IMG/VR virus record: IMGVR_UViG_3300032050_000004
Coordinates: 124,001-188,000 of that record
DNA from: a virus
Strand: one strand, 5' to 3'
DNA length: 64,000 bases
This document shows positions 1 to 8,154 of the stretch, one piece after another. Every line of letters starts with the position of its first letter. Within the stretch, counting starts at the first letter, position 1. Both the position numbers and the translations under genes were made by a program. The notes beneath the pieces were generated by a model. It was given only the letters and a program-made list of their open reading frames with translations, had not been told where the DNA came from and did not search any database.

Positions 1-1653
1 GTTTTGCCAACTATCACCAACCTGATCTACGAAATCAACTCTAGCATCTTTATCATTTGGATTGATTTTTCTTCTTCTCATATATGATATTAAAAATGCA
101 GGCTCAATTCCGGATGTTGTTTGTGTCATAATTGAAACTGATCCAGTAGGAGCAATAGTCAATAGTGCAATATTTCTTCTTCCATATTTCATCATATCAG
201 AATATAATTCGATATCCTCATCTTTTATTCTGTTTATAAAAGGATTATTTCCTTCTCTTATAACTTCATAAATTGGAAATGCACCACGTTCTTTTGCCAT
301 ATTAACAGATGAACGATAAGCTGAAAGTTTCAATTGTTTGTGAACTTCCTCGGTTACATCATTCGCTGTATCAGTTCCATAAGTAATTCCTAAAGCAGCA
401 ACCATATCACCTTCTGCAGTAACACCAAGACCGGTTCTTCTTCCTTTGATACATTTGTTTTTAATATTTGTCCAAAGATTTTTTTCTGTTAATTTCAAAA
501 ATTCATCTTCTGGATCAGTATCAATTTTTTCAAGAATTTTGTCAACTTTTTCAATTTCAAGATCAATTAGATCATCCATTAATCGTTGAGCAATTACAGC
601 ATGTTTTTTGAATAAATCCCAATTGAAATAAGCTCCTGATGTGAAAGGATTTTCTACATAAGAATATAAATTCAAACATAATAATCTACATGAATCATCT
701 GCACAAAGAGTAATTTCACCACAAGGATTTGTTGAGATTGTTTTAAATCCTAGGTCAGCATAACAATCAGGTATAGATTCTCTGATGATTGTATCCCAGA
801 ATAAAATTCCCGGCTCTGCTCTTTGCCAAGCATTATGAACGATTTTTTTCCAAAGATTTGTAGCATTAATTTCCTTAGTGAAAGTTGGATTTTCACTATC
901 AACTGGAAATTTAGCTGTGAATGGAGTTTCTGATAAAGCTGAATCCATAAATGAATCACTAATTCTTACTGACACGTTTGCTCCAGTTACTTTTGTTGGA
1001 TCCATTTTAGCATCAATAAAATCTTCTGCATCAGGATGAACAACAGAAAATGATTCCATTAAAGCACCTCTTCTTCCATCTTGTGCCACTTCTCTCGTTG
1101 AATTTGAAAATCTTTCCATATAGGGAACAACACCAGTACTTGTTAAAGCACTATTTTTTACAGATGTTCCTTTAGGTCTTATGAAAGATAAATCCAAACC
1201 AACCCCAGCTCTTCTTTTTTGTAATTGAACCAATTCTTGGTCTAATTTCAGAATACCACCATAAGAATCACCTTCGCCCGGATTACCAATAACAAAACAG
1301 TTAGAAATTGATACATATTGAAAATTATTACCAATTCCTGCCATTGGACTTCCTTGTGGCACTATATATTTAAATCTTTTGATAAGGTCAAAAATTTCCT
1401 CTTCAGATAATGGGTTTGGATATTTTTCCTCGATCCTAGCAAATTCTTTTGCAATTCGCTTATGCATATCATCTGGAGTCATTTCATAAATGTTTCCAGC
1501 ACTATCTTTTAATGCATATTTGTTAATCCAAACTTGAGCAGCTAATTCATCGCCCTCAAAGTACTCTAAACAAGCTTTAAACACTTGATCTCTCGAAAAT
1601 ATCTGTAGATTTTCTTCTTTTTTTGTTTGTTTTTTTTCTTTTTGTAATTCCAT
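1..1653 (-). CDS. nrdJ: Class II (B12-dependent) ribonucleotide reductase, partial
   Basis: Reduces ribonucleotides to deoxyribonucleotides for phage DNA synthesis. The reading frame is open from an ATG at 1653 to the window edge (551 codons), so the C-terminal part is missing. Visible signatures are an SNCFVIGNPGEGDSYGG segment near residue 118 with the first active-site Cys, the QKRRAGVGLDLSFIRPKG block, the NPCGEI finger loop with the radical Cys near residue 308, and PTGSVSIMTQTTSGIEP near residue 505. NPCGEI and the surrounding blocks fit NrdJ/class II better than class I NrdA, which has NLCLEI-type loops. No small radical-generating subunit is seen nearby, as expected for the adenosylcobalamin type. 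It lies downstream of the replication genes on the same strand but behind a terminator-like hairpin, so it is probably transcribed separately. Confidence 0.88.
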   Translation of the reverse strand, partial: MELQKEKKQTKKEENLQIFSRDQVFKACLEYFEGDELAAQVWINKYALKDSAGNIYEMTPDDMHKRIAKEFARIEEKYPNPLSEEEIFDLIKRFKYIVPQGSPMAGIGNNFQYVSISNCFVIGNPGEGDSYGGILKLDQELVQLQKRRAGVGLDLSFIRPKGTSVKNSALTSTGVVPYMERFSNSTREVAQDGRRGALMESFSVVHPDAEDFIDAKMDPTKVTGANVSVRISDSFMDSALSETPFTAKFPVDSENPTFTKEINATNLWKKIVHNAWQRAEPGILFWDTIIRESIPDCYADLGFKTISTNPCGEITLCADDSCRLLCLNLYSYVENPFTSGAYFNWDLFKKHAVIAQRLMDDLIDLEIEKVDKILEKIDTDPEDEFLKLTEKNLWTNIKNKCIKGRRTGLGVTAEGDMVAALGITYGTDTANDVTEEVHKQLKLSAYRSSVNMAKERGAFPIYEVIREGNNPFINRIKDEDIELYSDMMKYGRRNIALLTIAPTGSVSIMTQTTSGIEPAFLISYMRRRKINPNDKDARVDFVDQVGDSWQN

Positions 1654-1694
1654 AATTTGATATTTTTTTAAATTTTTTTTTCTTCACTAGAGAT

Positions 1695-1726
1695 AAAAAA
1701 AACACCATTTTTTTTATGATGTTTTT
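1695..1726 (-). terminator. Rho-independent terminator after the helicase gene
   Basis: On the minus strand, AAAAACATCAT pairs with ATGGTGTTTTT across an A-rich loop and runs into a U tract. The one mismatch on the plus strand becomes a G-U wobble on the minus strand, so the hairpin is better for leftward transcription. It would end the replication operon before nrdJ. Confidence 0.6.
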
Positions 1727-1864
1727 ATTTAATTTATTGATAATTAATACTTTATTTATATTGCTAAGAACAAAAAAAGTAATTTTTTTCTTTTACATAA
1801 ATAATAAAAAATTAGAAAAAAATATAAAAAAATAGAAACTTTTTTCTTGCTGAAAATGAGTTGG

Positions 1865-3280
1865 TTAGTTCTCTTCAAAATCCTCTCCGGAAAGTTGAGA
1901 GTCTATACTTTGAATTACTTTTTGTTCAATCATTTGAGCGTGATTGGCTATACCTTCTAATCCATAAGAAGGATTATTAGAGTTATCAATAGCTATAAAC
2001 ACTTTAGAAGTATCAAATAAAAGAGGTAATTCAAAACCATCATTTCCATTTCTGTTTTTGAGAACTATTAATTGAGCTTTTTTCTCTCTTTTATTTTCAT
2101 CTGTTCTAGCTAAACCCAAAATCACATCTGCGGTTTGAGCTTTTCCTAAACTTTCAGAAATGACACTTAAATCGAATCTTGCTGAATTAATTGCAGTTCT
2201 TCCTGCTTGAGATGCAGTCCAAATAGGAATATTCAATTCCATAGATAAAGCTCTTAGTGTTTCATATATCTGAGTAAGACTGTGTCTTTTTTCAACATAA
2301 GTTGAAGTTGGTTTCATTATATCTGCATAATCAACAAAAATTTCATCTGGAATAAAATTCTCTCTTTCAAGAGTTTTGATATGGTTTCTAATAGTATTAA
2401 CTGTTGCTGATCCAGTTGGGAATTCTTTTATAATAAGATTTCCGCCAACTTGCCTTATTTCTTCTAATCTCTCTCTAATAGCATCCGGATTATCTAAGAT
2501 ATTTTTCAAATTAATATCTGTTAAACAAGCATCAAATCTATTTCCAATAACCCTTTCAGCCAACTCTAAACTATAATAAACTACCTTTTTTCCTAATTGA
2601 ATTGCAGTTGATGCGAATTTTACCAACATCATTGATTTACCCCCTCCAGTAGGTGATAAAACTACACCCAACTCGCCACCGGATAAACCTCCTCCAATTT
2701 GTTCATCTAATCTATCTAAACATGGAACAGGTTTTCTAAATTGTCTAATTAATCTTTTTTCTAAATCTTCTAAATAGTTATGACCACTGTCTTTTATTTC
2801 CCCAAGCTTAATTGAATCTGTGATTATTTTTTGGATATGCTCATAATCACCTTTTTCCCAACTTTCTGCAGCTTCTAATAATCCTTTTTTCAATGATTGT
2901 TTTCTACAAAAATCTATTGAAATATCTTTTACATATTGTTTATCTGTGACATTTAATTCTTTTAACAAATGTAAAAGATCAATAAGCTTTTCTTTTACAA
3001 TTAAATCTGATTCTTTTTCATTTATCAGATTATTTATTGTATCATACTCAGGAATTAAATTATATTTTGTGTAGTACTCAATTATATAAGTGAGTATTAT
3101 TTTTGTGAAAATAGAGTCAAAATATTCTGGTTTTAGAATTTCTAATATTTGCTCTGAAAACCTTTCATCTTCAATAATTAATTTTATTAATCTGGTTTGG
3201 AATTTATCATCTAAAAGGACATTGTTATCTTTTATATTTATTATAGTTGATTTTATTTCGTTTGAATTATTAATTTCCAT
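1865..3280 (-). CDS. Replicative DNA helicase, DnaB/gp41-like
   Basis: Hexameric 5'-3' helicase that unwinds the fork ahead of the phage polymerase. An all-helical N-terminal domain of about 130 residues precedes a RecA-type ATPase domain. The DnaB-type entry is CLDRLDEQIGGGLSGGELG, the Walker A is SPTGGGKSMM near residue 207, and the Walker B is EIFVDYAD near residue 315. Further on, an SQAGRTAINS segment corresponds to the DnaB region that senses nucleotide and DNA. Length (471) is usual for DnaB and T4 gp41. It is the last gene of a leftward cluster with exonuclease, UvsX and polymerase, the usual phage replisome set. No primase (gp61-like) is visible in the window. Confidence 0.9.
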   Translation of the reverse strand: MEINNSNEIKSTIINIKDNNVLLDDKFQTRLIKLIIEDERFSEQILEILKPEYFDSIFTKIILTYIIEYYTKYNLIPEYDTINNLINEKESDLIVKEKLIDLLHLLKELNVTDKQYVKDISIDFCRKQSLKKGLLEAAESWEKGDYEHIQKIITDSIKLGEIKDSGHNYLEDLEKRLIRQFRKPVPCLDRLDEQIGGGLSGGELGVVLSPTGGGKSMMLVKFASTAIQLGKKVVYYSLELAERVIGNRFDACLTDINLKNILDNPDAIRERLEEIRQVGGNLIIKEFPTGSATVNTIRNHIKTLERENFIPDEIFVDYADIMKPTSTYVEKRHSLTQIYETLRALSMELNIPIWTASQAGRTAINSARFDLSVISESLGKAQTADVILGLARTDENKREKKAQLIVLKNRNGNDGFELPLLFDTSKVFIAIDNSNNPSYGLEGIANHAQMIEQKVIQSIDSQLSGEDFEEN

Positions 3281-3298
3281 TAGACAAAAATATATTTT

Positions 3299-3586
3299 TT
3301 ATTTATCTTTTTCAAAGTTACTCCACAAATTATTTATTTGATCGTTCTTAAATTTTTCTTGTATTTCTTTTTCTTTTTCACTATAAACTTCTAATACTTT
3401 TTTCTTGAGATCACTCATCAAAAAATATGTTCTTGTTTCTAATAATGTTTCATGATGAAATTTATCTGCTGGAAAATCAATTTCTTCTATGACTGTTCCA
3501 TTTAAACTTAATGATAAGGTGAAATAATTTCTAGTTCCAGCCTCTTTCAGTTTATTTAATATTTCTTTTTCGTTGTTAGATTCCAT
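3299..3586 (-). CDS. Hypothetical protein in replication cluster
   Basis: Unrecognised 95-residue protein. A short beta-rich first half (around FTLSLSLNGTVIEEIDFPAD) is followed by a strongly charged, probably coiled-coil helix from about residue 55 to the end. It is 18 bases from the helicase start and 5 bases from the exonuclease stop, so it is almost certainly co-translated with them. T4 keeps a helicase loader (gp59) and a primase near such genes, but I see no sequence evidence for either role. Function unknown. Confidence 0.75.
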   Translation of the reverse strand: MESNNEKEILNKLKEAGTRNYFTLSLSLNGTVIEEIDFPADKFHHETLLETRTYFLMSDLKKKVLEVYSEKEKEIQEKFKNDQINNLWSNFEKDK

Positions 3587-3591
3587 GATTA

Positions 3592-4623
3592 TTAACCATT
3601 TAAAACTTTTTTACTATATTCTTTTTCTTTGGTAACTAATCTATAAAATGGTTTAAAAAAAGTATCCATATCATTATTGAAAACATGTTTACTATATCCA
3701 TCTTTTATCATCATCTTCATTGCATTTGTTACACTACGATCATTAAAATTATCATTAGTATAAATTACACAGTTTCTCAACTCTTCTAATTCATCTACAG
3801 ATTTTTCCGTTAAAAAAGGCTCATTTAAATCCATTAATTTTTTATTTCTTTCAAATATTCTTCTTGAACCTATTATTTTTTCTAATGTTTTTAATTTTTT
3901 TTCTTTGTATAATTCAACTGCTTCAGAAATAATTTTATCAATATCATATTCCTCATCAACAAACTTTGGAAAAAATTTAATAATTGTTTTCAAGCCAACT
4001 CCATCAATTCCATTTATGTTATCTGATTCATCTCCTTCAAAACACTTTAACATTAAAGAATTTTTATAACAAAAGCCAAAAATATCTTTAAAATTATTTA
4101 ACGTAATAAGTTTTTTATCAGATGGCCTTAGTACAGATACCTTTTCGTTTATTAATTGATAATAATCTTTATCTGAACTAAAAATGATGACTTGTTCATT
4201 TTCTTCTAAATTATGAACATATCCTGCAATTAAATCGTCAGCTTCTATATAATCAATCTCTAATTGACGTATGAATAATTCTTCTAAATAATTTTTAACT
4301 TTTATCTTCTGGTTAAGAATACTATATTTTTTTTGTTCTTCATATTTTACAATATTATCGCTCATATGTTGAGAACTGTGTAACCAAGATTTATCCCGCT
4401 TACCTTTGTAAGCAGGATAAATCTCTTTTCTTTGTTTACCAGAAGCTTCTCCATCCCACATAACAATTACTCTATCTGGAAAAACATAATTTACAACTGA
4501 ACGTAGACTATCAATAAACCCAAAAGAGCCACCACAATGTTCCCCTTTCAAGGAAAACATTTCGTTTAATTTCATGAAATTTCTTTTGAGATTCCAATCT
4601 CCGTCAATAATTAAAGTTTTCAT
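3592..4623 (-). CDS. 5'-3' exonuclease / flap nuclease (FEN/RNase H type)
   Basis: Removes RNA primers and 5' flaps, the role of T4 RNase H and the T5/T7-type 5' nucleases. The acidic metal-binding residues of the PIN-like fold are visible: IDGDW near residue 7, MWDGEASGKQRKEIYPAYKG near 55-75, EADDLI near 127 and SSDKDYYQL near 148. The helix-three-turn-helix DNA-binding motif follows in GDESDNINGIDGVGLKT near 197-212. Length (343) is a little above T4 RNase H. The gene sits 3 bases from the UvsX stop in the leftward replication operon. The C-terminal 100 residues are charged and unassigned. Confidence 0.87.
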   Translation of the reverse strand: MKTLIIDGDWNLKRNFMKLNEMFSLKGEHCGGSFGFIDSLRSVVNYVFPDRVIVMWDGEASGKQRKEIYPAYKGKRDKSWLHSSQHMSDNIVKYEEQKKYSILNQKIKVKNYLEELFIRQLEIDYIEADDLIAGYVHNLEENEQVIIFSSDKDYYQLINEKVSVLRPSDKKLITLNNFKDIFGFCYKNSLMLKCFEGDESDNINGIDGVGLKTIIKFFPKFVDEEYDIDKIISEAVELYKEKKLKTLEKIIGSRRIFERNKKLMDLNEPFLTEKSVDELEELRNCVIYTNDNFNDRSVTNAMKMMIKDGYSKHVFNNDMDTFFKPFYRLVTKEKEYSKKVLNG

Positions 4624-4626
4624 CTA

Positions 4627-5721
4627 CTATTCTTCCGCAGTAACAGAATCCCAGAATTTATCAAAATTTAAATCCCAGCCATCTTTGTGTTGTTTCTTAT
4701 ATTCATCAATAGCCTTTTTATCATCCATGATGAAACCGTGATCAGTACAAACAATTTTACCTTTTGAAGTTACATTTGTTATGTGATTTTTATCAACCAC
4801 TAAAGCTGATTTAATTGCAAAACCAACTTCGTTACCATCTTTTATTGCTGTAACTTTTGATGATCTTGACATTACACCACCCATTCTAAATGCAAGTGTT
4901 GCTGCAAGATAAATTCCATCACCACCACTATGAACTAATGAAGGTTGAGATTGGCCCGGGGCACTTTGAGGATAAGCACCACAAACAAAGAATGCAGTAG
5001 CATTGTAAGGGAAATCTTGTTTTTGTGTTGCTGTAATTCTATGCCAAATATATCTGTGAATTTTTTCACGTAACAATTTAGCAGTTTCCATCATTGCACG
5101 TCCTTTACCTTCTTTATTTGCTAAGAATTCAGCCCTTGAAGGTGTGGATCCGATACTATCCCAAAGAAATACTATGTCCTGAGGCAATTCTCCACTTTCT
5201 TGAAAATCGAGAATTTCATTCATGAAATCTAAACCTTCTTCAATATACATAATACCATCTTTTAGGATACAATTATCTAAATCTAATCCCATAGTAGCTG
5301 CTCGTTCTTTTGAAAATTTATTTTCTGTAATTACAAGAACTGGAATAATTCCATTTTGTTGAGCACTTACAGCCAATTCAACTAACATAGTTGTTTTACC
5401 AACATCACTTCGTCCAAATACCATCGAAATGTGTCCTTCTGGAATTCCGGGAAGATGTGTTGTCTCCTGAAATGCTGGTGACATTGGAATCCATGAAACC
5501 GGTTTTTTTGGTACCTCTTCGTGTTTGATGTTTTTCTTAAAATCAGATAAAGAAAATTGTTTTTTTTCCTTGACTAAAATTTTCTTTTTTGGTTTTTCAG
5601 ATGATTTTCCAGAATCAAATTTTGCCTCTAATTCTTCTTGTGACATTTCTTCAATGTCTGCACCCTCTAGTGCTTCAGTATCGATATTATCAATATCTTC
5701 GGTTGTTTTCTTTTTTGCCAT
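4627..5721 (-). CDS. uvsX: RecA/UvsX-like recombinase
   Basis: ATP-dependent strand-exchange protein for recombination-dependent replication and repair. A low-complexity acidic and lysine-rich N-terminus of about 70 residues precedes the RecA core. Walker A is GRSDVGKTTMLVELA near residue 104 and Walker B is DIVFLWDSIGS near 187. A conserved stretch with GQSQPSLVHSGGDGIYLAA matches the DNA-binding loop and subunit-contact region of phage UvsX proteins. Length (364) is close to T4 UvsX (about 390). It lies between the 5' nuclease and two small unknown genes in one leftward operon. UvsY and UvsW are not seen here. Confidence 0.88.
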   Translation of the reverse strand: MAKKKTTEDIDNIDTEALEGADIEEMSQEELEAKFDSGKSSEKPKKKILVKEKKQFSLSDFKKNIKHEEVPKKPVSWIPMSPAFQETTHLPGIPEGHISMVFGRSDVGKTTMLVELAVSAQQNGIIPVLVITENKFSKERAATMGLDLDNCILKDGIMYIEEGLDFMNEILDFQESGELPQDIVFLWDSIGSTPSRAEFLANKEGKGRAMMETAKLLREKIHRYIWHRITATQKQDFPYNATAFFVCGAYPQSAPGQSQPSLVHSGGDGIYLAATLAFRMGGVMSRSSKVTAIKDGNEVGFAIKSALVVDKNHITNVTSKGKIVCTDHGFIMDDKKAIDEYKKQHKDGWDLNFDKFWDSVTAEE

Positions 5722-5736
5722 TTCTTTTATTTAATT

Positions 5737-6093
5737 TTAATTTCCAAAAAATATATTTTCTTCTTCATCTAAATATTTATCTTTTACAGTATCATATTCT
5801 TTTAGTTCTTCGATTATGTTTTCGCAATATTCTGAATCTACAGCAGCCATATCATAAACATTATCCTTAATGTATTCCTTCATTTCTTCTAAAGTCATAC
5901 CTTCCAATTCAGGATGAGTTTCTGCACTGATCATTATTGGGCCTTTTGACATATAGTGAACATAACTTTCTTCAAGCCATACTTCTACAACAGGATTTTC
6001 TTCCTTTTTTGTAGCTTTTACTTTTAAAGTAGTTTTATTCTCTGTTTTTTTCGCAGTTTTCTTTGCGGGAGTTTTTTTATCTTTTGTAGCCAT
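5737..6093 (-). CDS. Hypothetical protein with basic N-terminal tail
   Basis: Unrecognised 118-residue protein. The first 35 residues are lysine, alanine and threonine rich (KKTPAKKTAKKTENKTTLKV), resembling histone-like or nucleic-acid-binding tails. The rest is acidic, with a helical EMKEYIKDNVYDMAAVDSEY segment. The two-part charge pattern and position beside uvsX make a nucleic-acid-associated accessory role possible, but this is only inference. It starts 16 bases after the zinc-ribbon gene stop. Confidence 0.75.
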   Translation of the reverse strand: MATKDKKTPAKKTAKKTENKTTLKVKATKKEENPVVEVWLEESYVHYMSKGPIMISAETHPELEGMTLEEMKEYIKDNVYDMAAVDSEYCENIIEELKEYDTVKDKYLDEEENIFFGN

Positions 6094-6109
6094 TTTATAA
6101 AATTTTATA

Positions 6110-6436
6110 TTATTCGCTTATTTCTGGATTATAAGGTTTCCAGTCATATTTTTTGGTTTCTTTATCTCTACGTAAATAAAAAGTATTAGGATCTTCCTGT
6201 GTTTGACCAAATACTAAACTAGCCTTGCATTTATAACATTTGATTTCAAGGTATTTATATTTATTTTGAGCTAATCTTGCGTTTAAGTGAATATTATCAC
6301 TTTCACAAACTCCGCACTCTTCAATATCACCGAAAGATAATTTTTGAGCTTCCATTTGACATTCATAAGGATTTTTACCTTCCACCATGAAAGTAACAAC
6401 CTCTTTTCCAATTTTTTTCTTAACTACTAATTGCAT
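6110..6436 (-). CDS. Small zinc-ribbon protein
   Basis: Unrecognised 108-residue protein with two CxxC pairs, CGVC near residue 40 and CYKC near residue 67, forming a probable zinc ribbon. Between them lies NKYKYLEIKCYKC. After the ribbon is LVFGQTQEDPNTFYLRR. This arrangement is common among small conserved phage proteins located beside recombination and single-strand-binding genes; their function is not established as far as I know. It lies between the polymerase-like gene and the basic-tail gene in the leftward operon. Confidence 0.78.
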   Translation of the reverse strand: MQLVVKKKIGKEVVTFMVEGKNPYECQMEAQKLSFGDIEECGVCESDNIHLNARLAQNKYKYLEIKCYKCKASLVFGQTQEDPNTFYLRRDKETKKYDWKPYNPEISE

Positions 6437-6491
6437 TTATTATATTTTTTAAAAGTTTAGATAATAAAAATACTATAAAAAAATTAGAAAA

Positions 6492-8111
6492 TCAATTTAT
6501 ATATTCAATTTCTTCTTCTGTATTTTGTTCAGTACATTCCATAAGATTTTTACCAATTTTCAAATCTACCTCAAAAAAATATTTTCCATTTTTTTCTAAT
6601 ATATTCTTTATATTCTCTAATAGTTCCTGCTCATCCGGATGTATATCAAATATGAAAGAATCATATACTTGATACATAAAATTAGATTTTCTGTCCTTTA
6701 ACAATTCTCTGATCTTAAATAACTTATCCACAACAATATCTGCAGCAATTGATTGTACATAATTATTATAGACCGCCCATTCTTTATTAGGATATATTAT
6801 TGTATTATAAGGGTTTATTATATAACCGCTTTTTTTAAATGAATCTGATATTTTTTTTGAATTTTGAATTATAGGATCTAAAAATTTCTTTATTTTATCA
6901 ATTAATTTTATACTTAATTTATTTTCTAAAAGAATCGATTTTAACTTATCGTTTCCGACACCGTATATTATAGCGTGATTAATTTGTTTACCTATTTTCC
7001 TCTCTTTTAAAGAAATTTCATCTTTAGAAAATATAATTTTTGATGTTTCAATATGCAAATCACTATTCTTTAATTTATCTATAAAAACCTCATCTTTAGT
7101 TAAATAAACGGATAGTTTAGTCTCAAAAGATATAAAATCAAATAAAACTATTTTACCATTTTTAAACTCAGAAATTATTTGATACCTGATTTCACTGTTT
7201 TTGGGAAGTAATTGTGGATTGAATTTTTTATCTGCACAATTTATTCTCCCAGTTATTGTTCTTTTGTTAGAGTATTTTAAAATTAATCTTTTATTTCCCT
7301 CAAAATTAATGTGTCTGCTAGATAACCAATCAGTTATAAAATCTTTTTTAAATAATCTTGAAAGGATATTTTGATTGTCTATTATAGAACAATTTAAAAT
7401 ATCATAGAATTTACTCATTAAAAAAACAAAATACTTTTCATTTAATGGATAAGGTGAAAATTTATGTAGACTGGTTTCAGTAATTGTAAAATTGTTACAG
7501 ATCCAACATATGTTTTCAAGAGTTATAAATTCTTTATTATCTTCAATTTTAAATGATTTTAAATTATCATAATTAAAAAATATTAATCTATATTTTTTTG
7601 AAATTGAATCGATAAAATTATTAGAACTTTCAAAAATGTAATCTATTGATGATAAATTGATTCCATAAAAACCCAAATCATTATAAACATAAATTACATT
7701 TTTTGAGAAAAAACAAAAATTAAGATTTTGGGAAAATATTTTATCTTGATGATTTGAAACATTGCCATCTATTATACAATCAAAATTTCTATAGTTTACA
7801 GGCAAATATTCTTCTAGAGATTTGATAATAAATTTTTTTATATCTTTTTCAGTCGTACCCTTCTCTTCATTATCTGAGAAAGTCCAAAATAAATTTTTTC
7901 TTATCTTTTTTTTTGATATTTTAATTCCTGAAAAATTATTTTTAATAAAATCCCACCCTATTATTAAAGTTGGTATTTGAAAATCTTCTTCAATGTTTAA
8001 ATCTTTATAAGAAAATATTCCAACACAATAATTATCAAATTCTAAAGAATATGAATTTATATTAGATTCAGATGTAAAAATTTGACAAAAATTTGTTTTT
8101 ATAATTTTCAT
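6492..8111 (-). CDS. Divergent family A DNA polymerase
   Basis: The C-terminal half carries the palm and fingers signatures of Pol I-type polymerases. TGRINCADKKFNPQLLP near residue 285 corresponds to the TGR..S..PNLQNIP block. Motif A is a degenerate LFDFISFETKL near 324 (usual DYSQIELR). Motif B is RKIGKQINHAIIYG near 375 and keeps the R, K, N and YG. Motif C is QVYDSF near 480, where the usual HDE is YDS. Both catalytic aspartates are present, so activity is possible. The first 250 residues are asparagine and isoleucine rich, and I find no clear 3'-5' exonuclease motifs. It heads the replication operon. A repair or accessory polymerase is plausible because a complete DnaE lies at 38.5-41.9 kb. 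Confidence 0.8.
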   Translation of the reverse strand: MKIIKTNFCQIFTSESNINSYSLEFDNYCVGIFSYKDLNIEEDFQIPTLIIGWDFIKNNFSGIKISKKKIRKNLFWTFSDNEEKGTTEKDIKKFIIKSLEEYLPVNYRNFDCIIDGNVSNHQDKIFSQNLNFCFFSKNVIYVYNDLGFYGINLSSIDYIFESSNNFIDSISKKYRLIFFNYDNLKSFKIEDNKEFITLENICWICNNFTITETSLHKFSPYPLNEKYFVFLMSKFYDILNCSIIDNQNILSRLFKKDFITDWLSSRHINFEGNKRLILKYSNKRTITGRINCADKKFNPQLLPKNSEIRYQIISEFKNGKIVLFDFISFETKLSVYLTKDEVFIDKLKNSDLHIETSKIIFSKDEISLKERKIGKQINHAIIYGVGNDKLKSILLENKLSIKLIDKIKKFLDPIIQNSKKISDSFKKSGYIINPYNTIIYPNKEWAVYNNYVQSIAADIVVDKLFKIRELLKDRKSNFMYQVYDSFIFDIHPDEQELLENIKNILEKNGKYFFEVDLKIGKNLMECTEQNTEEEIEYIN

Positions 8112-8154
8112 TACTACAAATATAATAAAAATTATAAAATTATAAAAGGATGAA

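Noticed and set aside
1-1653. Reductase considered as class I NrdA.
   Set aside because: The NPCGEI loop and the RRAGVGLDLSFIRPKG block fit class II, and no NrdB is nearby.
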